NCBI GenBank assembly: GCA_029339505.1
Contig: JAQISU010000123.1
Coordinates: 6,747,501 to 6,811,500, forward strand
DNA: 64,000 nt
Direction: 5' to 3'
DNA from: Unio delphinus
Lineage: Eukaryota; Mollusca; Bivalvia; Unionida; Unionidae
Part shown: positions 48,387 to 60,859 of the stretch, one piece after another
Position numbering within the stretch: position 1 is the first letter of the stretch
How the letters are laid out: every line of letters starts with the position of its first letter
Notes under the pieces: generated by a model
What the model saw: the letters and a program-made list of their open reading frames with translations, nothing else
Told to the model about the DNA's origin: nothing
Database searches by the model: none
Position numbers and translations under genes: made by a program

Positions 48387-50020
48387 GTATCATTTCTTGA
48401 CATTAGCTTGTTTGGGCGCAACACGAACACGCTCTTCCAAGAAATGATTTGTTTTGCTGGTATGACTGGTATACAGTCACTGAAAATACATTTTATGTTA
48501 CTATTTGTCTCTCGTGATTTAACAGTCTAGTTGCGTTCCATTCGTTTACCTAAAGACATTTTCTTTATGCTCTGTTACATTGGCAGCTGAATTTTTGATA
48601 AATATCAGTCTCGGTCTTCTTTTCCTGGCCGATTAAAACAAAATGGTGGTTCAAAATAATGGAAAAGGATTTCAATTGCTGGGGCTTTGAAGGTGAATTC
48701 CACTATATTGCCATTATGCTTGCAATCCAGCTTCTTATAAAATACCAGATATCAATGACATGATATTCACTCGAGTCCAGCTTTGAAGGTAATTTAAATT
48801 AACACGGGATTTATTTCGATTATCACGCATTGGAGACTTCTGTACTAACATACAAATGCATGATCATATATTAGAACAATTGAAACCATTGTTCTGCTGT
48901 AAGCAGTCCGTTTTGTTGTCGATATGCCATGCCTCATAGCTCTGGAACAAGCATGCAACTATTTGCACATATTTGAATGATATATCTTTGGATACGTTTA
49001 ATTTATGGACATAATATATTTAACGCTGTACATATGACTCGAAAATGAAGTTCATGACAAGTAATTGAAGTAGCCCAAGCAATTGAACTAGCAATATAAG
49101 TACATAATACATACAAAATGTTTAAGGACATTACAAGGAATTTTGATTTGAAGTATGGAAATTTTTTGAACGAAATTGAACAATATAATATTGAACGATA
49201 TATTCTTCGAGTTATGAAACCTTCAACAGGTTAGTGGTATATCAACATTTAGCGTTTCGCGAACCCTGCATAGAATATTTTTTATTTCACACCTTGAAAG
49301 TTTTCATTTAGAAACAAAATGCTCGTACAACTGGAAGTACTTAGATGCAATTAGTTGACTATAACTGTATTATTAATAGGCTATGGTAATAATAACACAA
49401 TCCGCGAAAAGGATGCACTTTACGCATACAAGTGAACTCTAATATTCACTCTTCAGTCTGACATGAACCCCACCAAACATTGTTTCTATGGATTTCTTTC
49501 TTCCCAGAAGAAGTTTTAATGAAATTCGTTGACCGAATTTGAGCAATATGAACAATAAAAGCTTCGCGACACTCGTACATGTAGGGATTAAACTGTACTA
49601 TTCATAAGTAGGATTTTTGTTGATGCAAGCCATATTGCTAGAATATGACGAGTATATTGAATGTACCATACTAACATTCAAGCACTGGATTTAAAAAGTA
49701 AGGTAGCACTTTCCTGCTGAAAAGATCAGAATTGCTGTGATCTATTCTGCTCCACTGATACACATTATTTCCTGCACTGTCACCTAAAGGCAAACATGTC
49801 CAGCAAGCAAGATTAGTAAAGCAATTCATAATAATTAAAACATGAAAATACTCTTGATCATTTGCAATTTTCCATACTCAGAACATAAATATTTTAAGAG
49901 TTCGAAATTTATCGGCATAATCCCAATTTCTCCACATGCTACTAATTTTCGTCGCCAACATTAGTCGCTTATGAAGGCAGTTCGATATTGCCGACATATT
50001 TCAAACCCTTAAGATAAGTA
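48387..50020. other. Unassigned region
   Basis: No gene or element recognised. Confidence 0.45.
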
Positions 50021-50290
50021 TGGGAAATTACTAATGATCATGAATTATCAAGAGTATGGGAAATTAATCACGAATTATCCAGAGCATGGGAAATTAATCA
50101 TGAATTATCCAGAGTATGGGAATTACTAATAATCATGAATTATCAAGAGTATGGGAAATCAATCATGAATTATCCAGAGTATGGTAAATTGCTAATGATC
50201 AATGATTATCCAGAGTATGGTAAATTATTAATGATCATGAATTGTGCAGAGTATGGAAAATTACTAACCAACCTGAATTGTCCGGAGCAC
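50021..50290. repeat. Tandem repeat of 31-38-bp units
   Basis: About eight units with core 'atgaattatccagagtatgg(g/t)aaatta'; longer units contain an extra 'ctaatgatc'. Alternation of two lengths suggests a higher-order unit. Confidence 0.88.
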
Positions 50291-51351
50291 AGAAGTAACT
50301 TTGTAAGTTGAAAAACGCTATTTATTATAGTGCATTAATACCACGAAAGTGTTTTTTTCAGGTTTGTCCTTTGTTAGTTTCAAACATAACCATAGAGACA
50401 GGCTCGCAGAGATAATTATATATTTGATGGACATATTGATGTTTACCGGCTTATCAGCACGTACAATGTTATATTATGTGTACAGAACTGGAGTAAAGTG
50501 TTCTGCACAGAGATGCATGACTGTGACGGACCAAACCTCACGTTAGATATAAGCCAATTCACCTGGCTTACTAAATTAAAATAAAGCCTAATAGAAAGAC
50601 ATATAGCTATATAGATTAACCCAGAAAGTACATTTTTACCAGTATGTTAAAAATTGAATTACTTCTCGATTTCATGTCTTTAAAGTAACAAAAGGAGATT
50701 GTTTTTTTAATTATTTAAAACAAATAGCTTTCTGTTTTAAACAAATGAGTTGAAGATTTGACATTTGAATGGATGCCAAATTGAACACCTTTGGAAACAA
50801 CAATTTAAAGTAAATATTTTCGGTGCTAGTAGATATATTGTAACACGCAGGACTGTAAAAAATCTCCATTTTGTCCAAGCAATATATGTAAAGTAAAACA
50901 ATGACGTATGTTTACGTATTTTGGCACGCTCACTCATCATCTACACGAACTGTCCCCATTAGTATGTATCATTTAGTAATTTTTGCGAAATAATTTTATT
51001 GATATAATTAACGTACCCATCGCACAACCAGGGCATATCGATGCATAGTCTGCCTTTGCTAATATGTTTTGTAAAGCAAATGTCACACTTAAAAATAATA
51101 TATTCACACTAAAATCACGGTTAATTGAGATAAAGGCGTTCCTGAAGCTCACGTGATAATCCCCGGACCTTGTCTTAATACTTGTTTCATGACATGTCAG
51201 TCCAATTGAATAAAGTGAACAGTGCAGAATCAGACGTCTGAGATACAATATCAGAGGAAAGAGAGTATTTAGTGAAACATCCAGTTAATATTCAGTCAGA
51301 GTAATTATTTACTGTAAAAGAGTACAGAGTAACGTATAAATAGGATTAAGA
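50291..51351. other. Upstream region of the cysteine-rich secreted gene
   Basis: No coding feature recognised. The promoter could not be placed: TATAAATA at 51335 is too close to the start codon (17 bp) to serve as its TATA box unless translation starts elsewhere. Confidence 0.4.
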
Positions 51352-51418
51352 ATGAAGTCTTTCCCATTGGTATGCACTGGTACACTTTTCTTGTTGTTTC
51401 TGAAATACGGATATGCAG
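51352..51418 (+). CDS. Exon 1: signal peptide
   Basis: Ends ATGCAG|gtaagt, a near-ideal donor, in phase 1. The exon codes almost exactly for the signal peptide. Confidence 0.85.
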
Positions 51419-53444
51419 GTAAGTTTATAAAATGAGCAAATAATATGTTTGTAGAAAACATTGCCCCATTTTTAAGAATTTAGATCAATAACATAAAACT
51501 ACGATTCCAGAGAATGTAAATAAGTTTAGGTTATATATCTTTGTTGTTGAATCGCTTCCAAAGCAGCTGATATAACTCTTATGTTCTCTGTAAATTGATT
51601 CTGTACACTTGCAATCATTTTTTTGCTATCATCTGTTTGCTATAGTAGATAGTTTGGTAGATTTTACAGTGATAAGCTTATTGATAGTTTTCAATTTGTA
51701 AATAAAATCAATTTCTCTCCATTTTTGTATCTTACTTATTTGAGCGTTAAGATGTTTTGTACAAAAATCTTATCAGCTTCATTAGATTTATCAAGCGCAT
51801 CGCCAAATTTATTGTACGATTTTTGTCTATGTTTAAGTCGTGATTGTTTGGTTGTCGCGGAGCTTAATCTTTCTTTATCTCTTTGATCTTTTTCAATATA
51901 AATTTCAAACGTCATCCAGTTGGACATCGTATGTCTGCCATTAATATAAGATAAAATGGCTATTCTAAAATACATAGTATTGAAAAAGTATTAAAATACA
52001 TTAAGCTAGAGCCATCATTGTTAAATGTGATAGTTAAATTGTATATATTCTATGACTGTAATATACATTTTGAATTGGTTCAGAATCAAATAGAGTATAT
52101 GTTACTAGAGGAGACAGTAATTCTTTATATTGTTTAAGGCATCATAGTATTGCATGATATGCATATGTATAACTGACAATTAAAAACATTACAATATCCA
52201 AAATTGAAAATTCTTCCCCGCTTTCATCAACATTTCTTCAGTATTATTACATAAGCAATATTTGTCCATGAACTCAATATAAAAACAAATTTTGAAAGAA
52301 GGAAAATGTACTAAGCCAAGAACCGTAATGAGTAGACAACATGGATAAGATACTCGAAATATAAAAAGCGGGTATAAATAAATTAAGGTGGACGTTAAGT
52401 TAAAAGAACGGTCTAACCAATATGCATAGAACTTGTATTCAGATGATATAAAAATCGTTTTTGGTGTGGCACAGGCGATAGGTTTCAGATCTTTATGTTA
52501 ATCTAACATTTGTTGACGTAAGAATGGGCTTAATGGAAAATTAGAGCTTTCCATCAGATTATCTCCAACCGCGGCAAAGAAATAGTTGAAGTACATGTCT
52601 GATAACAATGGTCTGCTTAACCTAATAATTTCTTTTCAGAGATACTGCTTAACCTAATAATTTCTTTTCAGAGAAACTTTTTATACATTTAACAACAGCA
52701 TATTCATCTGACGACTATATTGTTTGTATTCAAGTTACTCTTTGGGATTGCTATCACTGGACTGCGAGCGACCAAGATTTGATCAACGCACGAGGAGGAG
52801 ATCCAGAGGCAGGGCGTAAAGTTTGCGAGGTCATCCGTAGTCACGTGTTTACGGGAGGTAATAACAATGAAACACCCGGTTGTGGCGGATGCTGGTGCTG
52901 TCAGAAACGAGGTTCGTTCAGTTTTCAGTAACACCAAGTGACTATTAAAAAAGAAACCTGTATGTCTCAGAAATTGTGGAAATCATGTTAATCGTGTTTC
53001 TGGCAGGTGAAAAAGCTGTGGCACACGCTAGTGCTGTCACAATTATATTGAGCTAGCAACATATATTTCTCATTTGCTATAGAAAGACGCCATGAAATAG
53101 CATTAAATGTAAATTTGAAATTCTATTAAAAATACAGTTTTGACAATTTTTCGTAACCGTGAAGTAAATATATATAGTGCAATAAAGAAACATTTAATGC
53201 AATCGATAGTGGGTGTTGCTAAGTTGAAAAGTAAACAACTTCTTTAATTTTTTGTTTTGAAGAAACCCTTTGGAAGTGCTATACATGGTCTGCATACGAC
53301 CTAGCTAGAATCAAGGCTCTTGGTGGAGGCAAAATGGCGGAGCGTGAAGTTTGCGACGGAAAGATAGGTCACCTGTTTACTGCAGGTCAAAACTATCTAA
53401 CACCAGGATGTGGGGCATGCCATTGTTGTCAAATGATTAAATAG
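51352..53444 (+). CDS. Secreted protein with two six-cysteine domains, unknown family
   Basis: Join 51352-51418, 52672-52911, 53263-53444: 489 nt, 162 residues, all junctions GT-AG in phase 1. Residues 1-22 are a signal peptide (MKSF..., hydrophobic core GTLFLLFL, ending YGYA). Two homologous domains follow, cysteines at 49, 74, 93, 96, 98, 99 and 108, 133, 152, 155, 157, 158, both C-x24-C-x18-C-x2-C-x-C-C. Shared residues: TLW.CY.W.A.D, I.A.GG..A.R.VC, H.FT.G.N..TPGCG.C.CC. One extra cysteine (41) lies before domain 1. Each domain sits on its own phase-1 exon, so the pair arose by exon duplication or shuffling. An in-frame TAA at 51337-51339 and A at -3 support the start. I do not recognise the family; a secreted, disulphide-rich extracellular role (defence, matrix or signalling) is inference only. 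Confidence 0.85.
52614..52677 (+). repeat. Tandem duplication of a 32-bp branch-point/acceptor segment
   Basis: The segment tgcttaacctaataatttct... with ttttcagaga occurs twice, 32 bp apart, giving two complete 3' splice sites in front of exon 2. Confidence 0.95.
52672..52911 (+). CDS. Exon 2: cysteine domain 1
   Basis: Acceptor ttcttttcag ends at 52671; donor gttcgt at 52912 is weaker than average. Phase 1 to phase 1. A duplicate of the acceptor lies 32 bp upstream (AG at 52638-52639), but using it would shift the frame and reach a TAA within about 50 nt, so the downstream site is the productive one. Confidence 0.86.
53263..53444 (+). CDS. Exon 3: cysteine domain 2 and stop
   Basis: Acceptor tttgttttgaag ends at 53262; stop TAG at 53442-53444. 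Three bases later a strong donor (AAG|gtatgt, 53448) suggests a spliced 3' UTR. An AATAAA at 53590-53595 would serve an unspliced form. Confidence 0.87.
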
Positions 53445-53589
53445 AAGGTATGTATGTTTCCATTTTCTTCAAATATCACGTGCTAATGTATACTATGACG
53501 GATTAATATACTTCTTGGACAGTCAGTAAATAATATTGTCAGTGCAACTCTAAATATCAAAAGAGACATGACAAGATTTGTAGCATAGA

Positions 53590-53595
53590 AATAAA
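53590..53595 (+). promoter_or_regulatory. AATAAA poly(A) signal, proximal
   Basis: It lies 146 nt after the stop of the cysteine-rich gene; a TA repeat follows at 53602-53629. Confidence 0.45.
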
Positions 53596-53601
53596 GTTGT
53601 A

Positions 53602-53629
<28 letters not shown>
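53602..53629. repeat. (TA)n microsatellite
   Basis: About 14 TA units. Confidence 0.95.
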
Positions 53630-53632
<3 letters not shown>

Positions 53633-53751
53633 TGAATAGAGTTGATTAAATAAAGATAACGTATTAACGTTACATCACTTGTCTGCATATATTAGCAAAT
53701 GTAATTTATTTGTTGTCCAAATAAGGTGAGAAAATCCAAATAATGCAATTA

Positions 53752-54077
53752 AAATATTGGTTCCCTCTATATGAATTCAAATCAGTTAAAACACGAAATT
53801 ACTACTAAGTTGATAAGTATTGAATCGTTTGTATAAACAATATGTTCTTTACTTTCAAACTCTTAATAGTTAATCTATTCTTTTTTCAGGTAGACAAGGC
53901 ACTTGAAGAGCAAACTTAAATATTGGTTCCCTCTATATGAATTCAAATCAGTTAAAACACGAAATTACTACTAAGTTGATAAGTATTGAATCGTTTGTAT
54001 AAACAATATGTTGTTTACTTTCAAACTCTTAATAGTTAATCTATTCTTTTTCAGGTAGACAAGGCACTTGAAGAGCA
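53752..54077 (+). repeat. 166-bp tandem duplication containing a 3' splice site
   Basis: 53752-53917 and 53918-54077 are almost identical, with one substitution and one T indel in the tract before CAG. Each copy ends ...ttttcag|gtagacaaggcacttgaagagca, a polypyrimidine tract, acceptor and start of a putative 3' UTR exon. The near identity implies a recent event. Confidence 0.95.
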
Positions 54078-54175
54078 TATGTATATCATAGACTGCTGAG
54101 GACAAGAAAGTTGTTCCTGGACATAAAATGTGTCTGTTCTTCAAAATTTTAAAATAAAAATAGTTGGCTCTCCAA
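54055..54175 (+). other. Putative 3' UTR exon of the cysteine-rich gene
   Basis: Acceptor at 54054 and AATAAA at 54153-54158 bracket about 120 nt. Together with the donor at 53448, directly after the stop, this makes a plausible spliced 3' UTR. The stop would be 3 nt from the junction, too close to trigger nonsense-mediated decay. Inference, no transcript seen. Confidence 0.45.
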
Positions 54176-55043
54176 AATCAATATACTGTTTATATATGTG
54201 TCAATATTTAAATTGTAACTTCATAACATATTTTAGATTTACTATTATTAATATCTACTCTGACATATATATTTGTAGTTATGCTTATTTTACCTTCTTG
54301 GCACGGGGGGGGGGGGCATCTTTAGAGAATGGTGTGCAAAGCCAAGACGGCTTTGAACAAGACGTTCATTCCAAGTGAATAAAATTGTACTACTAGAAAT
54401 CTTAAAGAAAACAGCAGTATGTTCTTCATTTATGCACCACATACTTCCAACAATTGCTGTTGTGGGTACGGGATAAAACATTTACTGCAAATTTAGAGAG
54501 TTTAATCCCAAGAACTTCATATGTTTATTTTTGACAATGATTTTTGAAACTTGTAAATCACATACACAAACAATATCGCTAAAGCTAACCTAGAGCTTTC
54601 AATCTCACGCTAAGGATTTCATCAGCAGAATGATGTAATCTCGATATTGTTCGTGTATGTGATTGAAAAGTTAAAAAGCATCGTCAAAATAATTATTCAG
54701 TTGCTGCTCTTTTCTCGCGTGTAATTAAGAAATTTGAGGCAGTTTGTCGCTCATTGATGGATAGCAGAACAAACTGTAATTTTATCGTAAATTAATATAG
54801 TTTAAATATTAGTTTTACAAAAAATTCGAAAGGGCTAATAAGTAGTTGCACACATAATTGCTTGTTACGGTCAGTCACATTTAATGTGTATCAGATATTA
54901 GTTTAGCAGGTATGTGAAACTTATCGGGATAAAACCATTAACATTGGTAACGAATTGGATTTTTTTTTTGAGGGGGGGGGGGGGGGCTAAGACTGGGGAT
55001 CTCATAACGTCAACACAAAACATGTCAAAGTTCATATCTATAA
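54176..55043. other. Intergenic sequence with G runs
   Basis: Poly-G runs at about 54304-54315 and 54972-54986, and the hairpin at 54556-54664. No gene seen. Confidence 0.5.
54556..54664. repeat. Hairpin with 23-bp arms
   Basis: Arms 54556-54578 (aatcacatacacaaacaata...) and 54642-54664 are inverted with one mismatch, enclosing about 63 bp. It could be a very short MITE or a structured RNA end; the sequence alone does not decide. Confidence 0.8.
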
Positions 55044-55992
55044 ACTGTTACGTGTTTAGGCTCTCATAAACAAAAACAGAGAAATAAGGAAAACAACAAG
55101 CTTTGTAAAATTTAAAAAAAAATATTTTTTCCTTAATACAAGGTGAAAAAGAAAACAATAAAACTTACGATTTTAGGAATCAGATCCAAAAATAATCCAA
55201 GAATAATCCCAGAATTAAAAGTTAAAGTCTAGTAATAAAATGTTCAAATGAATTCGAGTTCGAATCCTGTCGAAAATCCCAAATATAAGGCGATGACATA
55301 TGTTGTATCTTCTATAGCACTGAAGTGACAACACTTCTTTGTTAAACTGCAGAAACAAATCCGGAGTTTGAAGTCTGAACAAAATTTCAATAAATATTTT
55401 ATTTCAAGAATTAATTACTAGCAAAAGTATTTCGAAGGTAAAATACTCTTTTAAAATCCAATTTCGTTTTTAAAAAAACCATTTTTTTTTCCACAACAGA
55501 AGAAGACACATGACGTCGAAGTGTTTCATAGCCCAACTAAAAATATTTCTCTAAACATCACCATTAAACCTGGCTACTGCGTTATTTTATCATTAAACCT
55601 GGCTTCTGCGTAAAATAGATGCCCAGATGAAGGTCACCTTACAGGTAAAACCATAATTTCGCAATTAGGGCGTATAAGCTATTTATATCGAACGTTCACG
55701 TACCCTAGTACAGCCTCGGTTTCACTCTATATGAAATCCCACAATAAGAACGCATTAGAAGAGTTTCAAAATGTTTCCATCAAAGCAAGTATTACGGTGA
55801 GGAAGTAGGTAAACATGGATACAACGTTACAAATTTTAGGTGTTCGATAGACTGAACTGAATTTCTGGAAAACATCATCTCCAGTAAATACAATTACATT
55901 GCAATAGCACGTAATGAACTAAAACCAGTAAAAACAAACAAACAAACAATTAAAATAAATCAAATATAAATTATATCAAATATACATAACAA
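55044..55992 (+). repeat. Dispersed repeat E, copy 2
   Basis: Diverged homologue of 22405-23228, same block order, about 950 bp. Ends in 'aaacaaacaaacaattaaaa' and 'atcaaatatacataaca'. No coding capacity seen. Confidence 0.6.
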
Positions 55993-56412
55993 AACATGAA
56001 GACATATTAAATTAACTACCATGGTTATAGTTAGAATTAGAATATGCGCATTATATAAAGATGGCTAATTTAGAATACACAGCTGAAACTACCGGATATT
56101 TAAAAATACATATGAGGTAAAGACTTGTTTAAGCTCACCTCTTGTACATAAAATTTAAGCTTACATATCCTCCGTTTTGATGAGGGTAAGGATAAGTTAT
56201 TAAGGATGTCCACCTTTTTAAAACAGTTTAGTTTCGCACGAATATATCCAGATTTTATATGAGTATTAAAACAATGTACAAACCAGAGCGTAATTTATTT
56301 ATTTGTATCGATGTTATGCATAATCTGGCTTATAAATCTACACAATAATAATGAACAAGTGATTAAATACACAATTAATATTCCAATGTGGTGACATCAT
56401 CAAATCCATTAA

Positions 56413-56972
56413 CACATTAGCACCTGGCGATTATTTGTTGTTTTCGCATGAAATGCGAGTAAGAAACACATTCTGGGGTCTATTTCTGAATAAATCCTAC
56501 AATATCGACTTCCAGGCGATTTTACATGAGCCTAATGCCTCCATTGGTTATTTTACCTCAGAAGAGGAAAAGTTGGCGATTTTTGTTTTGCTTAACGGAC
56601 TCAACATTTTCGTATCGAGACCACAATTAATTCCAAAATGCCGGCGTTATCCTACTTTTTGCAAAGATTCACTTGTCTGTGTGCAGTTCAGACCGGTCTG
56701 CCAAAAAGTCTAAAATTTGACAATAAATTGGATTCGGTCCACGGGCGAATTTTGTGTGAAGAAAAAAAAATGGGTCCAAAAAATTAGGTTTTCCCTCAAT
56801 ATTATTTTAGTGCAATAAAATGTCCAGATTATTTGGTATCATTGTAGAGCTAAATCTGTCTAACGTTCTATAATATCACCCACTTTAGTGCATCATCCAT
56901 GACCTTGAGACTACAGAGCTTGGAAATAGGCTACTACCTCCTGCCCCGTAAACGCGGTTCCAGGGTTTAATG
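56413..56972 (+). mobile_element. Family T element, copy 3
   Basis: TTAA at 56409-56412 and 56973-56976. Ends cacattagcacctgg and ccagggtttaatg. Internal sequence matches 10513-11423 without the internal duplication ('gcatgaaatgcgagtaagaa', 'gtgtgcagttcagaccggtc'). Non-autonomous. Confidence 0.75.
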
Positions 56973-56976
56973 TTAA

Positions 56977-58165
56977 AGACCTTTGTCAATAACTGACTGT
57001 AGGAGTCGAGTCTACCTAATTTCTTTCTTATAGCCAACATATTGTAAGGGTAATATTTGTCCTTGATTATAAATTATATATTAAAATTATTATCACTGTG
57101 ATGTTAAATTGTTTTTGTGGCCTTTTTGACATGGGCAGTTTTTAAAAGGATTCTTGTTTATGAAACGGATGAGTAAACGACCATCATCTTTGTTATGTTA
57201 TTGTGACGTAATATTTAAAATAAAAGGACAAATAAACAAAAATTCTCTATCCTGTCTTAGAATCAGTCTTTAAAGAAATCAATTTAGTTGTCTTAATATT
57301 TATTGGAATTACAATGCATACAATAATACTTTTCGGACTAACGAAGTACATTGGATTATTATGAATTGGTTAAGGACACTACATATTATATCAGTGTCTT
57401 ACATCAAAGCTGTTAGCATATCAGCACAGTTCTTTTATATTAACGCATCAGCAAATGTAAAGTTCGCATTAATTAGAAACACGGCTGAAATTCCATACTT
57501 TTGGACTTGTGATATAAAATTTAGGACCAATTGTAATTTAATTGACATTACTGAAACACTGGTGTTCAACGTTGAACAATGTAGACAATATGTTAAGTAA
57601 TAAGAGCCGAAATCGTTTTCTTTGTTCTAACGTTTTAATATCAACATGTATGTATTTTAAAATTTTGGATGAAATCACAACTATACACAAGACTCCTTTA
57701 TTTAAGATTATTAACACTAGAGAAACGTAACACTGTGTCATTCTAAGCTACAAATATAATTTTCAATACTTATGAAATATGGCTCACTACTAAACGGGAA
57801 TATATATATATAAAGCTAAAATTTTATTGATATTAGTTTATTTTCAAACAATAATTTTTGAAGAGACTGATGATACTTGTAATATTGATATTGATGAAAC
57901 AAATAGGACTTAATAAAATAGTAATAACTTTTTGAACTTCAGATCTTACACTTTTGCTAGTAAAGATTTCGTTATAATAACCCAATTTACTCTTTGGTGG
58001 ATCGGCCAGATATATTAGTGCTTTGTTCTTACTACATCTATTAGATTTCATGTTTTGCCTGCCTTAGTATGTAATTTCCACTAACCATAGCGTGTAACAG
58101 CGGTGTATTTTTACATCGGCCGCAAATGGTGACGGCTATTCACTTAAAAAGTATACTTTATGAAA
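56977..58165. other. Unassigned AT-rich region
   Basis: No recognisable gene. Frames at 57361-57600 and 57538-57741 have no family features. Confidence 0.45.
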
Positions 58166-58580
58166 AACCAAGAAGCTAGAAAAACTCATCACTGAAGCAC
58201 TCTTCGCAGATGACCGTGTCCTCGTGGACCATCATGTACCTGTTCTTGAAAGCACCCAATCCTGTTGTGACTCACAATTAGTAGCAAAGACAGATGGCAA
58301 CTTTCAGCATGCTCCAAACACTGTCTCTTCACATCACTGCATAACCATTGGCGACATGCAACTGAAGGATCCGGACAGTTTAAAATACCTAGGCAGCACA
58401 TTATCCAGTGTTGGCTCCCTGGACAAAGATATCACTGCGAGGATCCAGAAAGCCATTCAAGCACTCGAACGACTCTGAACCAAGGTCTTGCGGAATGATG
58501 ATATACGCATGTAAACAAAAATAAAGGTTTACAATGCAGTTGTCCTCAAAAGACTGCCAAGTCTACTAAAGTGTTCTTTC
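58166..58580 (+). pseudogene. LINE reverse transcriptase, 3' fragment
   Basis: KLEKLITEALFADDRVLVD contains the RT catalytic motif (FADD, at about 58193-58212), followed by ITIGDMQLKDPDSLKYLGST, SLDKDITARIQKAIQALERL, a stop at 58476, then TKVLRNDDIRM and KVYNAVVL. This is the standard order of the RT thumb region in these LINEs. Broken by stops at 58476 and about 58512. Confidence 0.85.
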
Positions 58581-59545
58581 TATCTGTCCTCAATGCCAGC
58601 CTTTTCCTTTATTAGTGTAATGCCATATGCAGCAAGCAGGGGGCAGAGAAGACTTTGAAGGGCCGAAGATTTACTTGATGGCGTGGTAGAACTCTTTGAA
58701 GTTGTTATTGTTAGCATAGCGTTGCACTTCATCAGCATCCTTTTTCCACCACTTTTCATGCATCTTGTGGATTTCTCTGTGAGACTCAGCTTGATAGGAT
58801 TTGAAACGGTCTTTTTGGGGATGGCGTTTGTGTCATTTTGGCAGTCCATGAATGCTTTGTTCTTTCTGGCAAGCAGATCTTCAATGTCACCCTTTGTCTC
58901 GCCGAACCAGTCTTAATCAGTTCGCTTATTGAGCCCAGAGTTGCCACATATGTTTCTTTCATCATGTCTCTGAGCATGTTCCATTTCTCAAAGACATTTC
59001 CACGTAAATGATTGTTGGTAGACAGATTCCCATCTAGGCTCTTCCTGAAACTGAGCTGGGTAGAAAGCTGGAGTTTGACAATGCTGAAAGGAATGTGCAC
59101 AATCTTAGGACGCCTTGGGTGATGTTGGGCAATGTGCAGCTTTAGGATGCTTCGGACAAGTCTGTGGTTTGTCGAGCACTCCGCTATTCGCATAGCTCTA
59201 GACATCGCGCTGAAGGACTAATAAATAATTGATTTAAGTGTTATTGGCGAGATCTGGGGAGCATCAAGGTGTTCTTGTGTTTGTTATGTGTTTGGTAATA
59301 ATCCTAAACATTGTATTTGTGATGAGGGGCTCAAATTCTACGCATTTGATGAGTATGAGCAGGCCTTCAAGCGCACCTTTACATCAACCATAATATACGT
59401 CAACACGAGAGTTGAAGTCTCCCAGTAGTATGATCTTGTCCTCAGCTTAAACGGAACACAGTACATATTTGAAGTCCGCATATAACTGCTCGATGGGTTC
59501 CTCTGAGCTCAAGACGGTAGGGGCGCAGGCGCTGATAACTGTTGG
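58581..59545 (-). pseudogene. LINE endonuclease and linker, opposite strand
   Basis: On the minus strand from about 59545 down: [32 protein letters not shown] (GDFN catalytic motif), FEPLITNTMF, then NHRLVRSILKLHIAQHHPRR, and the linker EKWWKKDADEVQRYANNNNF with FYHAIKSIFGPSKSS. Several frameshifts. The N-terminus is cut by the (TA)n at 59559 and the RT is absent. It stands head-to-tail in inverted orientation to the fragment 58166-58580 and is a different LINE lineage from 39775-41230. Confidence 0.83.
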
Positions 59546-59554
59546 TCAATCAAC

Positions 59555-60293
<739 letters not shown>

Positions 60294-60347
<54 letters not shown>
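60294..60347. repeat. (CA)n then (TA)n microsatellite
   Basis: CA repeat at 60294-60332 followed by TA at 60333-60347. Confidence 0.97.
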
Positions 60348-60859
60348 GTTGTAAGTTTTCTTTTTTAATTTTCATTACACGCTACACGCAATTGTAACTT
60401 AAATTTATTAAATCGAGAAGACGTTTTTCTCTTCAGAAGATTGTTTGACAGGAATATTATTTGGTAAACCAGAAATTTTGACCTAGATTCTTGATTTAAG
60501 GTTAGTGCACACTACGTAAACATGTTTATTTTAATTTTTATTTTCTTAAAGTAATAACGATTGATTCTGTTCAGGGTCATGTTAAGAGTACATGATATAA
60601 ACGATTACGCGACTACTTACCCCCTCCTTTGTTTATTTCGCAATTTTTAGTTGTTGATTACGATTTAATCTTTGTTTTAGTGATTTATAGTTAGTTTTGG
60701 GCATTTATATCTGACACGAAGTCATTTTCTTTTGTTGCAGCCAGGTTTTGAATCCATGTCAACTTTTCTTCAGTTCATTTGGGTTTTAAAGGATTAATTA
60801 GTATATCTGGAAATATGTGATGTGCTCATATAAATTTCATGGACAATGACAGTTTATCA
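60348..60859. other. Unassigned AT-rich stretch
   Basis: Nothing recognised. Confidence 0.45.

Noticed and set aside
51335..51342. TATAAATA as promoter of the secreted cysteine-rich gene
   Set aside because: It lies 17 bp before the ATG, so a start site 25-30 bp downstream would fall inside the coding exon; also part of generally AT-rich sequence.
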